Shown here piece after piece: positions 1-10,406 of a DNA stretch of 64,000 nt. Position 1 is the first letter of the stretch. Each line of letters starts with the position of its first letter. The stretch covers positions 49,405,001 through 49,469,000 of the forward strand of contig NC_069363.1 of the NCBI RefSeq assembly GCF_021730395.1, given 5' to 3'. The stretch comes from Mercenaria mercenaria (Eukaryota; Mollusca; Bivalvia; Venerida; Veneridae). The position numbers and the translations under genes were made by a program. The notes under the pieces were generated by a model that was not told the DNA's origin, did not search any database, and was given only the letters and a program-made list of their open reading frames with translations.

Positions 1-240
1 ACACACAAATATTAAGGTATACTACCTCCTTAATAGACGTGGTTGATCGAGCAAGTTTGACTATACATAATTCCGTTTATTTGTAATGACAATTTAAAAA
101 AGTCAAACATATTGTAATTTAAGTAAAAGTTAAACTGGATATATGTAGGTTGTCTTTCAGTATTTCCTAAAAACAGAATTAGACCGCCTCGATAGCCTAG
201 TGGTAGAGCGTCCGCTTCGAGTGCGGGGGGTCGTGGGTTT
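1..240. repeat. Direct repeat copy 1, ending in a truncated SINE head
   Basis: These bases recur at 2250-2489 with only about two differences seen (offset 2249), so the duplication is recent. The last ~58 bases (183-240) are the tRNA-like head of a SINE, with an A box TAGCCTAGTGG at 193-203. The copy breaks off inside the B box, where the second copy continues into a full SINE. The true left end may lie before the window. Confidence 0.85.
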
Positions 241-573
241 ACGAGCTTAACGTTGCAAGGCTTGTAAGAACGTGACTCCCGTACAAAGAAAATCTTTTCA
301 TTTGTTCTGTGTCATTTTCACTGCTTATATATATTATCACCGTATAGCTGTTGTTTGCGACTACAAGGTAATGGGAATTAGATATTTACAAGGCAGTTGT
401 AGAAGTTATAGAAATTCCTGTTGTTTATACAGTACAACTTGCATAAAGATAGCAGCTTAGAGCAGAGCAAAAAGTTGTCTCTTGATACAACATAAATTGT
501 TCTTTAACAAACAGAAATAAAATTAGAAAGCCGTCCCTTAATACAAGTGGTTTTTAAGGAGGCAGTATACCTT
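14..573. repeat. Possible small inverted-repeat (MITE-like) element
   Basis: A 20-base arm at 14-33 (AAGGTATACTACCTCCTTAA) is matched in inverted orientation at 554-573 with one mismatch. The left arm is also present in the second direct-repeat copy near 2263, but no right arm was found for that copy. No target duplication could be fixed, so the element boundary is a guess. No credible coding region lies inside; 241-820 is otherwise plain AT-rich sequence. Confidence 0.35.
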
Positions 574-820
574 GTTACCAAGGTAATTTCAAATTAGTTG
601 AACCGTAGAAATTTATTGCATTTCGTGTAATTTAATGTTTTAGCTGCTACAATCTCAAGTTGGTTTATCTCTGTCCCTTCAAGTACAATTTTATCCAGGT
701 CTGGAGTTCATGACCCTCTAAAGGTATTTTATATTGAAAATAGAAGGAAAATACAGATATTTTACAATTTACAGTGTATTCGGTTTCACTGTTAGCTATG
801 GTGGCTGATTTCTGCCATTT

Positions 821-1112
821 CGCGTTTTCGCCCCGCGGCCCCGCCGAGCGAAAACACGAGAATTAACAAGTTAAAATGGCGGGGGCACGGGGCGAAAACT
901 CGCTATTTAGCGGGGGCGCAGAGCGAAAACACGATTATAAACAGGGTCGCGGGGCGAAAAGTCGACATTTAGTAACTCTAATAGCGGGTGCGCGGTGCGA
1001 AAACTCGACGTTTGAAGAGCGCTAATTATCGTGTTTTCGCCCCGCGCCATTTTAGTTACTAAATCCCGACTTTTCGCCCCGCGACCCCGACAATTAGCGA
1101 GTTTTCGCCCCG
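821..1112. repeat. GC-rich inverted array of GGGGCGAAAA motifs
   Basis: About nine copies of a 10-base motif GGGGCGAAAA or close variants occur within 290 bp of otherwise AT-rich DNA. One lies in inverse orientation (825), five forward (about 846, 889, 921, 951, 994), then three inverse (about 1032, 1070, 1101), so the stretch can fold on itself. The open reading frame over 907-1131 is a by-product of the repeat and not a gene. The family is not one I can name. Confidence 0.7.
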
Positions 1113-2249
1113 GTAATGTATTTTCTCTCATTTTTAAACAACTATGTATGATAACGTGTTTTTCGACGGCTTCAGTGCCATTATGTTAATGACCAACATG
1201 GAATATTAGGTTAATATTATTAGCAGAATACAAAACACTTTACATGGTACCCTATTTATCTTAACGTTTAAAGTAACCATGACAACATATATGTTTACAA
1301 TATCGTATATCTTGCTTTTTATCGTAATTTATTAGAAAAATATTAAATAAAATTATCTTTCTCGTTTAATATATCTTCAAATCATTTTATTTCTAAAGTA
1401 AGTAATATGTTCGTCTTTTCTGCATTTTTTTAAAAACCAATTTCAAAGCTTAAAATACTTACAGCAGTACCCCTCGTCTGACATTTTTTATGGAAAAATC
1501 ACTGTGCTTGCAGTTATTATTCTCATGGATAGTGTTGAAATACAAATAAAATGCTGAAGATGTGTTCCTTAAATAGACCAGTGTCAACGCCCTTGCATTT
1601 TACATTTAGATATATAGGTTACGGGATTCGTGTCCATAGTAACATTAATTTAATTCAAGAAATCACTATTTCTACTGAGATTTGAACATTTTTTGAGCAT
1701 AGTTTTAGTACACAAGTACCAAAATAATTAATGGAAACAGAAAAATAGGTATTACAAATCAAACTATCCAATTTTTATTTGAAAATGGTCGTAATAAGTA
1801 ACCTTTCACCCAACTATATTCCCAATAACATCAGTAAATATCATCCATTTTCTTACATTCCGCATAACATTTCAAAATAAGTATATAAAATATTGATCAT
1901 TATTCAGAACGCAAGAGTCATAGAAAATATTTCGGCAAATAATGACTGTATTCAAAATAGTTTAAATAAAACAAATGCTCAGAATTACGTACTTTCAAGA
2001 TAAAAGCTATTAATTTTGCGCGGTAACTGACACGTAAGGTCATGACGTCAATGACGTCATTTTAAGTCAACAATGTTTTATAACGTTTCTGCGGTAGTTT
2101 ATTAATGATTTAAGCATTATTTAACCATATAGCATCATAACAGAAACAGGTTAATGCATTTTTTTTTAGAAGAATAAATATACAAACACATTTAGTTTCT
2201 CGTAAACGTTGTCGTAAATCGTCACTTTAGCTTCCGGTTGGGCATGCGC
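1113..2249. other. AT-rich intergenic stretch without a recognised gene
   Basis: No open frame with family resemblance, no RNA gene and no clear repeat was seen. The only notable motif is a pair of CRE palindromes at 2043-2059, listed separately. Confidence 0.6.
2043..2059. promoter_or_regulatory. Two perfect CRE palindromes in tandem
   Basis: TGACGTCA occurs at 2043-2050 and again at 2052-2059, one base apart. TGACGTCA is the known full binding site of CREB/ATF bZIP factors. No transcription start was identified nearby, so any regulatory use is inference. Confidence 0.4.
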
Positions 2250-2489
2250 ACACACAAATATTAAGGTATACTACCTCCTTAATAGACGTGGTTGATCGAG
2301 CAAGTTTGACTATACATAATTCCGTTTATTTGTAATGACAATTTAAAAAAGTCAAACATATTGTAATTTAAGTAAAAGTTAAACTGGATATATGAAGGTT
2401 GTCTTTCAGTATTTCCTAAAAACAGAATTAGACCGCCTCGATAGCCTAGTGGTAGAGCGTCCGCTTCGAGTGCGGGAGGTCGTGGGTTT
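2250..2489. repeat. Direct repeat copy 2
   Basis: Near-identical to the first 240 bases of the window. Here the sequence runs on uninterrupted into a complete SINE. Confidence 0.85.
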
Positions 2490-2695
2490 GATCCCCGGCC
2501 ATATCATACCAAAGACGTGAAAAATGGTACCAGTAGCTCCCTTGCTTGGCACTCAGCATTAAAAGGGAAACTGGCCTCTTCTCTCATACCCTCGTAGCGA
2601 TGGATTCCACCAAGAATGAGGTGTCGAGAGTGATTAATATAAGTTGTAGAACTTCCTTCACAATCGACCTAAAATAAATTCTGTATAAACTAAAA
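2431..2695 (+). mobile_element. tRNA-derived SINE
   Basis: The head has a good RNA polymerase III A box (TAGCCTAGTGG, 2442-2452) and B box (GGTTTGATCCC, 2485-2495) at tRNA-like spacing. It is followed by about 180 bases of non-tRNA body and an A/T-rich end. A real tRNA gene is unlikely because no acceptor-stem pairing closes after the B box and the sequence continues as a SINE body. The 3' end is approximate. Confidence 0.75.
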
Positions 2696-3038
2696 CAGAA
2701 TAATATATAAGGAAACATGGACGGTGTAAACCTGATGCGAAACACATAAAACAATGCTGATTATTGAAACTGAAATTACTTAAGGGTGGGAAATAATGAA
2801 CATCCTGGACCATATTGTTTTACTAGTAGGGCTGTACAATAAGCTATATCTTACAATATATCAGACTTAAACACTGTGATATGTGCTTAGCCTGTGAATA
2901 TGCTTAAACATATTTTGTTAGGCAAACAATAATTCAAAATACATGTATATTGATATTTGTTGTGGCCACAGAATCATCAGTTTTTCAACATCCAACAAAA
3001 CAGGTCATGCAGCTGGACAACTTTCATTACAGTCGTAT

Positions 3039-3466
3039 TCAAAGAATAAGTCTTTGGACGAGTACACCCGAGAAGCTACTTGTGGCGTAACTAAGACTGT
3101 TCCACATACTTTCACTGCTGTCGCAAGAGCCAATACATTTAACCGAGACATCGTCCCCCGTGTTGACTGTAACAATGGCGTCCATTGTATAACACTTAAT
3201 CCACTGTTTGTCTCCGAGCAGGGATTGAGAGATAAGATCCCCATTCAAAGTGATGCCGAAATACGAATAGGTACCGGTAGATAAACATATCTGAGTCGTG
3301 AATAGGTAGACGCCCCCAATCGGTGCTTTGAAAATGTCAGTTTCATTGTCGTAAGCATCACCCATGTTAAAAATGTTCTTTGAGAATACTATAACCTTGC
3401 TGTCTCGCAATGACTTGTCAGACACAATGTGAGCTTTGAATGCGACGATAGGTGTGACGGCAGAAC
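3039..3466 (-). CDS. C1q-domain protein, exon 2 (C1q globular domain)
   Basis: This exon encodes about 142 residues forming one C1q globular domain and the stop codon. It opens with SAVTPIVAFKAHIVSD, then has the family core FSKNIFNMGDAYD, a FKAPIGGVYLFT strand and a C-terminal FSGVLVQRL end, all typical of C1q/TNF-fold domains. A good acceptor (TTTTGTTATTTCAG) lies just upstream. The exon enters with two bases of a codon, which fits the single base left by exon 1 in its second frame. C1q-domain proteins of bivalves are secreted pattern-recognition or agglutinating proteins; this role is from family knowledge. The first-frame GTG near 3425 is internal, not a start. Confidence 0.85.
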
Positions 3467-3768
3467 CTGAAATAACAAAAGGTTTCTTATAGCCGTTTAA
3501 AAAGAATGAGAATTAACGATGTAAATCTTACAGTTTCAGCAACGTTTCTCTAGAACTAAATGGTATTAACGAATAAGAAGTTTTGAAAACATCGATTGGA
3601 ACCCTGATAAATTAACAAATGCTATTTCAAATTAGTGGAGTCCACAAAAAATAACAACTGCGCTATGTCTGTATGTATTATCACAATTTTTTAAAAGAAA
3701 GACAGAAAAAAGCGAGAACAGCGTAGCCATCGAAAAGAACTTAGTAAGACTTCAAAGTTTTTCACACA

Positions 3769-3962
3769 TTAATTTGGGATTACAATTACATCGCTTTTAA
3801 GGTGTATTGCAGCCTTCCCAGTCATTAGTTCAGGAACTTCAGCTGGGTGTCGTCCTAACATGTAAGAATTTGAAACCCTTAGTTGATAAGACTCGAAGAA
3901 ATAGCAGTAAGAGCCAGGTAATTTGAAGTAAGTGTCTGTTACCGTTCGGTTACGATAGACCC
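3769..3962 (-). CDS. Possible alternative terminal exon inside the C1q gene intron
   Basis: An open frame runs from an acceptor-like TCTTTACTGCAG to a stop, giving about 64 residues that start GVYRNRTVTDTYFK and end SDVIVIPN. It enters in the same phase as the C1q exon, so either could follow exon 1. The protein is not a C1q domain and I do not recognise it. The support is one splice site, one phase match and an open frame, so chance is a real alternative. Confidence 0.25.
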
Positions 3963-5170
3963 CTGCAGTAAAGACGTGTATATGCATTTCGACATTGATA
4001 TGCAGTTTGTACTGCTGTAATATTTCGTAATGATTATCACATTTTAGCCAGTTTCTAAAGGTTATAATAATTAGAAATGATAAATCTTAAAACGTGATTA
4101 TTTATGAAATATCACATGTTTATAATAATACATTTAAGAAGTAAGTAATACGGGATTTCATCTCTGTTATTTGACAATGTCAGAGATACTTTCTAAACAA
4201 GACTATTAGTGTATGAAGAGTTTTTAGGTAGTAACAATGTGTAGATACTTGCTTCTTTCAAAAATATGCTCAAAAAGTATTGTTCTTGCTTTGATAAAAC
4301 ATATAAGAATCTTTCACAGGTTGAATGTACGGATGGAAATACCTGACTCGATGGTAACTGATTAGGTGGTCACGAGCGCAAGTTAGTTTCATCCGCACCT
4401 TCAACTAGTGATAAAATCTTTTTCTTGCATATCGAATGCTTAAATTAATAGAAGATATAAAAACAAATGTTTTTCTTTTAAGCACCTTTTCATTATAGCA
4501 GCGTATGAATTTACGCACTCCTTTATAAATTTCAGCATGTGAGTCGTCTTACAACAAGGGGTGTAAAATGAGTTTTTCTAGCACCGGCAAAAACACCGGA
4601 AAATCCTGTCAGACATACAAACAATTATATTATTGTAGGTGTCATGATTTCATTTTACTTAAGCATAAACACGCTTATAATTATGTTTTTGTGACTTTTT
4701 AAAAAATGGCTCGTGGGTCTAGAATTAATCAAATTATACGATGGTTTTGATCTATCTTATGAATTCTCTTTATGACATTCACAATATCATTGTTTGCAAA
4801 ATTTCAGAAAAGTCCTTCAGGTAACTTTTAAGATATTGGCATTAAGCTGAGTGTTGCGTTAGACAATTTGTTAAGTTTATACTGGTAAAATCTTAAAATT
4901 TATGAGAGTGTTTTCATTTACAAATGAAGTTCAAATAAAATGTATTTAGAATTGACACAAACACGCGAAACTACAACTCAATGTAGTTTTACTAAATTTG
5001 TTATATTTATTGTCATATGAGTACTTTATAGAACATTTTAAAAATATAAGAATGTATACATTACGCTATATTTAATATTTTATGATATACCTGTAATATT
5101 TCTGTCTGTAATACAGCTTGTATTTTATAAACATATTCAACTCCAATCGGATACGGAAAAACAATTAATG

Positions 5171-5240
5171 GTGGGGTGAGTCGCCTTAGTCGTGAACTCA
5201 ACGTGGGTTCGAGTCTCACTGGGGTCACGACCATGACCGT
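5171..5240 (+). repeat. SINE fragment with B box
   Basis: A tRNA-like 3' half with B box GGTTCGAGTCT at 5206-5216, lying within the C1q intron. No A box at the right distance is convincing, so this is a partial or decayed SINE head rather than a tRNA gene. Confidence 0.45.
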
Positions 5241-5533
5241 AAATTTGCAAATATAAGATATTTTCTATAAAAGAATTGATAACACTAAATTAAAACTTTT
5301 ATGTGAATAGTTTCGTTGTTACAAAATTTGGAAAAAAGTAAAATCTGATTCCCCGAGCTCGATTTGAGGCTTTGCCTTATTTCATACCATTTTATTAAAC
5401 AGATCTAATACTAATCTCATATTTTGTCCTTAATTTAATAACTTAAAAATGAAGCATATTCGGAAGTGTCACACTTTCGCTTTTATACAGAGATTTCCTA
5501 TATAACAATACAAAACTAATGTTAAGTACATAC

Positions 5534-5881
5534 CTTTTGATTTTTCCATTTCTGCAGTATTATCCTGAATGGCTTTTTCAGTTTGTGATTGCATACGATC
5601 CATTGCATTCCAAGGTTGCCACTCATTGTTTCAACGTCATTTTTCAACCTTTCAAAATCCGCTGCAAACTTGTTTCTCTCATTCTTCAAGTCTACAATAG
5701 CGTCCACTACTTGCTGTTTAGAGTCATCAATGTTAGCTTTCATTTTCTCTACGAATATTTCCTGCCTGATCATCTTTTCTAACGTTTGTTTCTCGTAATG
5801 AAACCGCGAACATACTGGCTCAATCCCGAAACTGGGATTTGAGTTTAAAATTATAAAGCAGAAAATTGCAACATGAAACAT
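5534..5881 (-). CDS. C1q-domain protein, exon 1 (signal peptide and coiled coil), frameshifted
   Basis: The exon starts at ATG with a clear signal peptide (MFHVAIFCFIILNSNPSFG), followed by a charged helical stretch suited to a coiled coil (LEKMIRQEIFVEKMK onward), as in many mollusc C1q-domain proteins. It ends at a donor AAAAG/GTATGT. The first frame changes character after GNLG (about 5612). The next frame then continues as NAMDRMQSQTEKAIQ and ends EMEKSK plus one base, which is the phase the C1q exon needs. I infer a one-base loss near 5611-5615. It could be a real inactivating change or an assembly error. The intron is about 2.07 kb. Confidence 0.75.
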
Positions 5882-6282
5882 CTTGTATGAACCTGAATGC
5901 AGTGCATGAATGAAAACTTTGCAATCAGAATTAGATGAGCGTAAATGCCAAAGGGTGGTAAAGGGTGGTTAAAATGTAGGCAAATTCAAGAGAAGAGAAG
6001 TGTACTGTTGAATAGAGAATGAAATTATCGCATTATTGCTATATTTTGATTGCACAGTAGGACCTGATACTGTTTATGGGAACGTTTGCCATTTACATTA
6101 TATTAACATTTGAAGACTTTTATTTAAAAATTCTATACGAAGGTACTTTTTGGCTTTCCTTAGGTCAAAAAACACCTCAAAATTAATTGTAACATGCATG
6201 TTGTAGTTGTACTACAGAAAAGTGGTCTCGATTTTTCTGTACTACTAGTAATGAAAAAGTAACAATATAAGCTATTTATAGT

Positions 6283-6352
6283 AACAACAAAGGGAAGTAA
6301 TTCTAAAGAAGGACTTAGAATTATTTTTTTTAATTTCTTCCCTTTGTTGTTC
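6283..6352. repeat. Short imperfect hairpin
   Basis: The arms AACAACAAAGGGAAG and CTTCCCTTTGTTGTT are exact inverted copies of each other, with a second small inverted pair (ATTCTAA / TTAGAAT) inside. It may be a small foldback element. Flanking 5882-6282 and 6353-6640 show nothing further. Confidence 0.5.
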
Positions 6353-6639
6353 CTCTCCTTTGGGCTTCAACAGTCAAGTTCTTAAAATTTTGCTCCCATC
6401 CTCTGATGTAACCCTTTGGGCTTGGCAGATCTCTTGTTTTAAAAATGTTTACTTTTTGTTTTTGTGATGTCGTCATACAAAGAAAAGTGCTGTAGTGACT
6501 GTGCACATCCCAAAATATTACTTAGAGTATATTTGCAGCTGTATTTAGCTTTTTTATTGGCAGATTTTAGAATACAGTCATATTATGTGGTGGCATCTGT
6601 CATCTGTCCATCCATTGGTCATTTTATTTGTAATTTGTG

Positions 6640-7960
6640 TCTGCTCTTAGTTGGAAGGTTTTCATAAAACTTGCATCAGTAATTAACCTCATCAAGACAG
6701 CAGGGCAAGCACACAACCCAGGTCTCTAGGTCATGGGCCAAGGTCAAAGGTCAAATAGCTGAACCTTGTCTCAGCTCCTTATTCTCTGAACTGCTTTGAA
6801 GATTTTCATAAAACTAGCATATGTTGTTAACCTCGTCAAAACAAGGTGCAGAGTGCACAATCAAGGTCATTAGGGCCCTCCATCCAAGGTCAAGGTCCCA
6901 CTGAAATCAAAGGTCAAATAGCTAAAATTGTCTAAACTGCTTGGAAGATTTGCATTTGCATTTAACTAGCAGCGCCCCATGTGGTTCTGGGACGATCTGT
7001 GTATGAAAAGAATTGGAACCACTGCCTTACCCTTGCATGATTGTAAGAGGCGACTAATAGGGTCTTAACACTTGGTTTTGCAGTAACTCTGTGACTCCAG
7101 CAGGTATGCAAATTTTGATTCCATACCTCATGTTTTTATTTCGATGTAAATGAGATGTGGAACCAAAATTTGTAGTCCTGTTTGGCGCCATATAAACTAT
7201 ACTGTGTTGGTGCACCGTAAAACCCAAATAAATAAATAAATTTAACTAGCATCTCTTCTTTAACTCATCAAAACAGTTTGCAGACCGCACAACCCAGGTC
7301 ACTCAGTCAAAGGTCAAGGTCATACTTTTAGGTTTTAAGTCGAATAGCTTCACTTCATGTCTGCTCCATATTGTCAAAACCACATTGAAGTTTTCATAAA
7401 ACTAGCACCCGCCGAGTTGTTTACCTTATCAAGATAGTGTGCAAAGTACATATACCAGGTTACTTGGTCCAAGGTCGAGGTAACATTTGGAGGCCAAAGG
7501 TCTAATGAATTCTTCTTAACTGCTTAGAAGATTTTTTGTAAAACTAACATTAAATATTTACATCCCAAATGACTTGTAGAGACTGAGTAAAAATCCCAGA
7601 ACACTAGGATCAAGGTCAAGTTCACACCGAAAGGTCAAAGGTCAAATAACTCAAATTTGTGTCTGCTCCATCTCTTCTTAACCATTGGAAGGATTTTCAT
7701 AAAACTATAATCACTTATTAATCTCATCAAGAGGGCATGCAGAGTTCACAAGCCAAGTCACTTGGACAAAGGTCAAGGTCAGACTTAGAGGCTAAAGATC
7801 AAATAGCTCGAATATTAATTGTTAGCCTCATCAAGACGACGTGCATAGTTCACAGTCGAGTTCACAGAGTTCATTACCAACGTCACACTTGAATGTCAAG
7901 TGTCATGATCACAACATTTTAATTTCCCAGTATCAGAGTGATTTCTGAGGGTAATGATCA
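6640..7960. repeat. Tandem-core repeat rich in AGGTCA motifs, interrupted by a SINE
   Basis: Degenerate units of very roughly 180-190 bp recur, each with 'ttcataaaactagcat', 'catcaa' and 'aaggtcaaaggtcaaatag'-like segments. This resembles the cores of the tandem-core elements further right, but no head hairpin or 3' tail could be fixed. A SINE at 6972-7240 sits inside one unit. Confidence 0.6.
6972..7240 (+). mobile_element. SINE (5'-truncated) with target-site duplication
   Basis: The element ends in a mollusc-type SINE tail (TGTTTGGCGCCATA, then TGTGTTGGTGCACCGTAAAA, then AAAT repeats). It is flanked by an exact 11-base target duplication TTTAACTAGCA at 6961-6971 and 7241-7251. It interrupts a tandem unit of the host repeat. 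No good tRNA head is visible. Confidence 0.75.
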
Positions 7961-8147
7961 TGTATAGTGATAGATCCAGTTATATGTAGTACATGTATTT
8001 CCTATTATGCAGATAGTGCAAACTTAAAAAATATTTTTGTTAGAAAAATTTCAAAATAATTTCATAGATATTTTCCATGTGTGACCCAATACCAAAATCT
8101 GTGGAACTCAGATGAGTAACCTTGGACCACTGATGCCCTCTTCTTTA

Positions 8148-8212
8148 ATGATTTGGTGAATTTTTAAAAAAAATTATGGACCTATTAAATTGTTAATTTG
8201 GAACCGGTGGCC
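8148..8212 (+). repeat. Dispersed repeat, copy 1 of 2 in this window
   Basis: About 65 bases recur at 13687-13753 with only a few differences. The second copy is in intron 2 of the thioesterase gene, shortly before its third exon. No terminal repeats identify a family. Confidence 0.65.
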
Positions 8213-8364
8213 ATTAGTGAATGAAAAATGTGCAAAATGTGAATCTAGCCTTGACATCTTTCATTTAAACTAGAATAAGGAGATGAAATGACAATTTGTA
8301 CTTTAGATTTCGGCATCATTTTAAGAAAATTTAATTTCCTTTTCCAGTATAACTTTCACTAGTT

Positions 8365-8402
8365 TTGCTATATTGTGTCAGTGCAATGTTAAACCCAACA
8401 AA
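8365..8402 (+). repeat. SINE 3' tail fragment
   Basis: TATTGTGTCAGTGCAATGTT followed by AAACCCAACAAAAAAG is nearly the same as the 3' tail of the SINE ending near 59867. The body upstream is not recognisable. Confidence 0.5.
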
Positions 8403-8506
8403 AAAGAAACAAATTCACTAGTTTGGGCATATTTGAATGATTGGAGACCATTGATATACTAATTATACTTTATTTAAGTATACTTCATGAATTTTTATGC
8501 CCCCGA

Positions 8507-9251
8507 AGGGAGGCATATAGTTTTTGAACCGTCTGTCAGTCTGTCGGTCTGTCAGTCTGTCCGCAATTTTCGTGTCCGGTCCATATCTTTGTCATCGATG
8601 GATGGATTTTCAAATAACTTGGCATGAATGTGTACCACAGTAAGACGACGTGTCGCACGCAAGACCCAGGTCCGTAGCTCAAAGGTCAAGGTCACACTTA
8701 GACATTAAAGGATAGTGCATTGATGGGCGTGTCCGGTCCATATCTTTGTCATCAATGGATGGATTTTCAAATAACTTGGCATGAATGTGTACCACAGTAA
8801 GACGACGTGTCGCGCGCAAGACCCAGGTCCGTAGCTCAAAGGTAAAGGTCACACTTAGACTTTAAAGGATAGTGCATTGATGGGCGTGTCCGGTCCATAT
8901 CTTTGTCAACCATGGATGGATTTTCAAATAACTTGGCATGAATGTGTACCACAGTAAGACGACGTGTCGCGCGCAAGACCCAGGTCCGTGGCTCAAAGGT
9001 CAAGGTCACACTTAGAAGGTAAAGGTCATTTTTCATGATAGTGCATTGATGGACGTGTCCGGTCCATATCTTTGTCATTCATGCATGGATTTTAAAATAA
9101 CTACGCATGAGTGTGTGACACAGTAAGACGACATGTCGCGCGCAAGACCCAGCTCCGTAGGTTAAAGGTCCTAAACTCTAACATCGGCCATAACTTCTCA
9201 TTCAGAGTGCCATCGGGGGCATATGTCATCCTATGGAGACAGCTCTTGTTT
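8507..9251 (+). mobile_element. Tandem-core element, ATGCCCCCGAAGG head family
   Basis: The head ATGCCCCCGAAGGGAGGCAT is followed by a TCTGTCGG-type microsatellite, then about four units, the first two 157 bp apart (GTCCGGTCCATATC at 8574, 8731, 8888, then a longer 169-bp step). The end is a GGGGGCAT stretch, an imperfect hairpin and CTCTTGTTT at about 9251. The units carry AGGTCAAGGTCAC motifs. No coding region is present. I infer a non-autonomous rolling-circle type from the shared architecture. Confidence 0.65.
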
Positions 9252-9435
9252 GTTGATTAAATAAACTGTCTTCCTTTGATAATGATATCCTTGCAGTATA
9301 CACTATCATTATAGTGATAATTCCATTAACTTTGAATTTCAATGTAGTTCAAAACCCCATGTTTTATATATATTTTTGAGACTTTAAAAGTGATTTAGCT
9401 GTCCTGCTTTGTATGTTGTCTATAGCCTATAATTA

Positions 9436-9668
9436 TGAGCCGCACCTTGAGAAAACAAACATAGTGCATTTGCGACCAGCATGGATCCAGACCAGCCTGC
9501 ACATCCACGCAGTCAGGATCCATGCTGTTTGCTAACGGTTTCTATAATTTCAATAGGCTTTGAAAGCGAACAGCATGGATCCTAACCAGACTGCACAATT
9601 GTGCAGGCTGGTCTGGATCCATGCTGGTTGCAAAAGCATTAATGTTGGTTTTCTCATGGCGCGGCTCA
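9436..9668. mobile_element. Foldback MITE with TGAGCCGC termini, copy 1
   Basis: A 233-bp element is palindromic over most of its length: it begins TGAGCCGC and ends GCGGCTCA, with GAGAAAAC / GTTTTCTC further in. Internal GGATCCATGCTG blocks recur in opposite orientation. A second copy is at 41081-41317. The right end lies 25 bp before an exon of the thioesterase gene, and the open frame over 9560-9763 is this MITE read into that exon. Target duplication is too short to call. Confidence 0.85.
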
Positions 9669-9693
9669 TATTATTTTGTTGTTTTGATTACAG

Positions 9694-9759
9694 GGAAGGA
9701 TGGTCACAAATATTTAGGCAGTTGAAATTGAAGAATATAAAATGTATATGTCCTACAGC
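9694..9759 (+). CDS. LYPLA: Acyl-protein thioesterase (LYPLA family), internal exon a
   Basis: A 66-bp exon is bounded by acceptor GTTTTGATTACAG and donor GTAAGT. After one leading base it reads EGWSQIFRQ...KNIKCICPTA, which aligns with HGWAEAF...HIKYICPHA of vertebrate LYPLA1. The acceptor phase suits an upstream exon ending in the LHGLGDTG loop of this alpha/beta hydrolase, but that exon was not found in this window. The family removes palmitate from cysteines of signalling proteins in the cytosol. The catalytic Ser, Asp and His all lie in later exons that were also not found. Confidence 0.85.
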
Positions 9760-10358
9760 GTAAGTTATTTCTCTTTGATTTTACAGCAGATTAGGTTTAT
9801 CTTAAAAGGTATTTAATTAATTCATTTTAAATAATTTAAAACATTTGAATATGTGATATTGACACTGATATCCGTTATTCAGTGCTCTTTTCAAGTAATA
9901 CAGAAAAGTTATTCCATCGATTAACGTTATTGAATATGTAGCAAAAATAGAGATTTTCTATAATTATAATTTTAAGCTCACTAAATATATAATGTGTTGC
10001 ATGCATATAATCAAGGGTGAATGTGCAGGTAAATCTTTCCTACTTTGATGTGGTAACAAGAATTTACAACTATTACCACTGAGCTCATTATTAGTCCCAT
10101 AGTGATTGAAAACCAGTTTTGGCAACTGCAGGATTGCACTTTTTCATCTGTCCATCCTGCCGCTTTTTTGTGCCTGGTCCATAACTCTGTCATCCATCAA
10201 GGGATTATGATATTACTTGGCATGAGTGGATAAGTTGATATATAGCAAGAGACCGACTGACTGACTGGTTTTGGATGCTATGGAAACTGAATACAAATAA
10301 ATGATCTAAGTTAGAAAAATTCATTTCTTTTCCTGTATGATAACATTTTATTTTCTAG

Positions 10359-10406
10359 GCCAGTAATACCAGTGACATTGAATGGTGGGATGCAAATGCC
10401 TTCATG
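10359..10406 (+). CDS. LYPLA: Acyl-protein thioesterase (LYPLA family), internal exon b
   Basis: A 48-bp exon between TTATTTTCTAG and GTAAGA. Taking the two bases left by exon a, it reads A-PVIPVTLNGGMQMPSW, matching the conserved APVRPVTLNMNVAMPSW segment of LYPLA1/2. It leaves two bases of the Trp codon, completed by exon c. In its unspliced frame 0 the exon reads quite differently; the splice phase decides between the two. Confidence 0.9.

Noticed and set aside
907-1131. 74-codon minus-strand frame.
   Set aside because: It lies in the GGGGCGAAAA array and has no protein likeness.
2431-2500. A true tRNA gene.
   Set aside because: Same reason: SINE body follows and the acceptor stem does not close.
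9560-9763. Open frame of 67 codons as a gene.
   Set aside because: Most of it is a MITE translated; only the last ~22 codons are a real exon.
10359-10406. Frame 0 of this exon reads SDIEWWDANAF, recalling the splicing factor Prp3.
   Set aside because: The splice phase from the preceding exon gives PVTLNGGMQMPSW, and both neighbouring exons also match the thioesterase, so the Prp3 likeness is chance.
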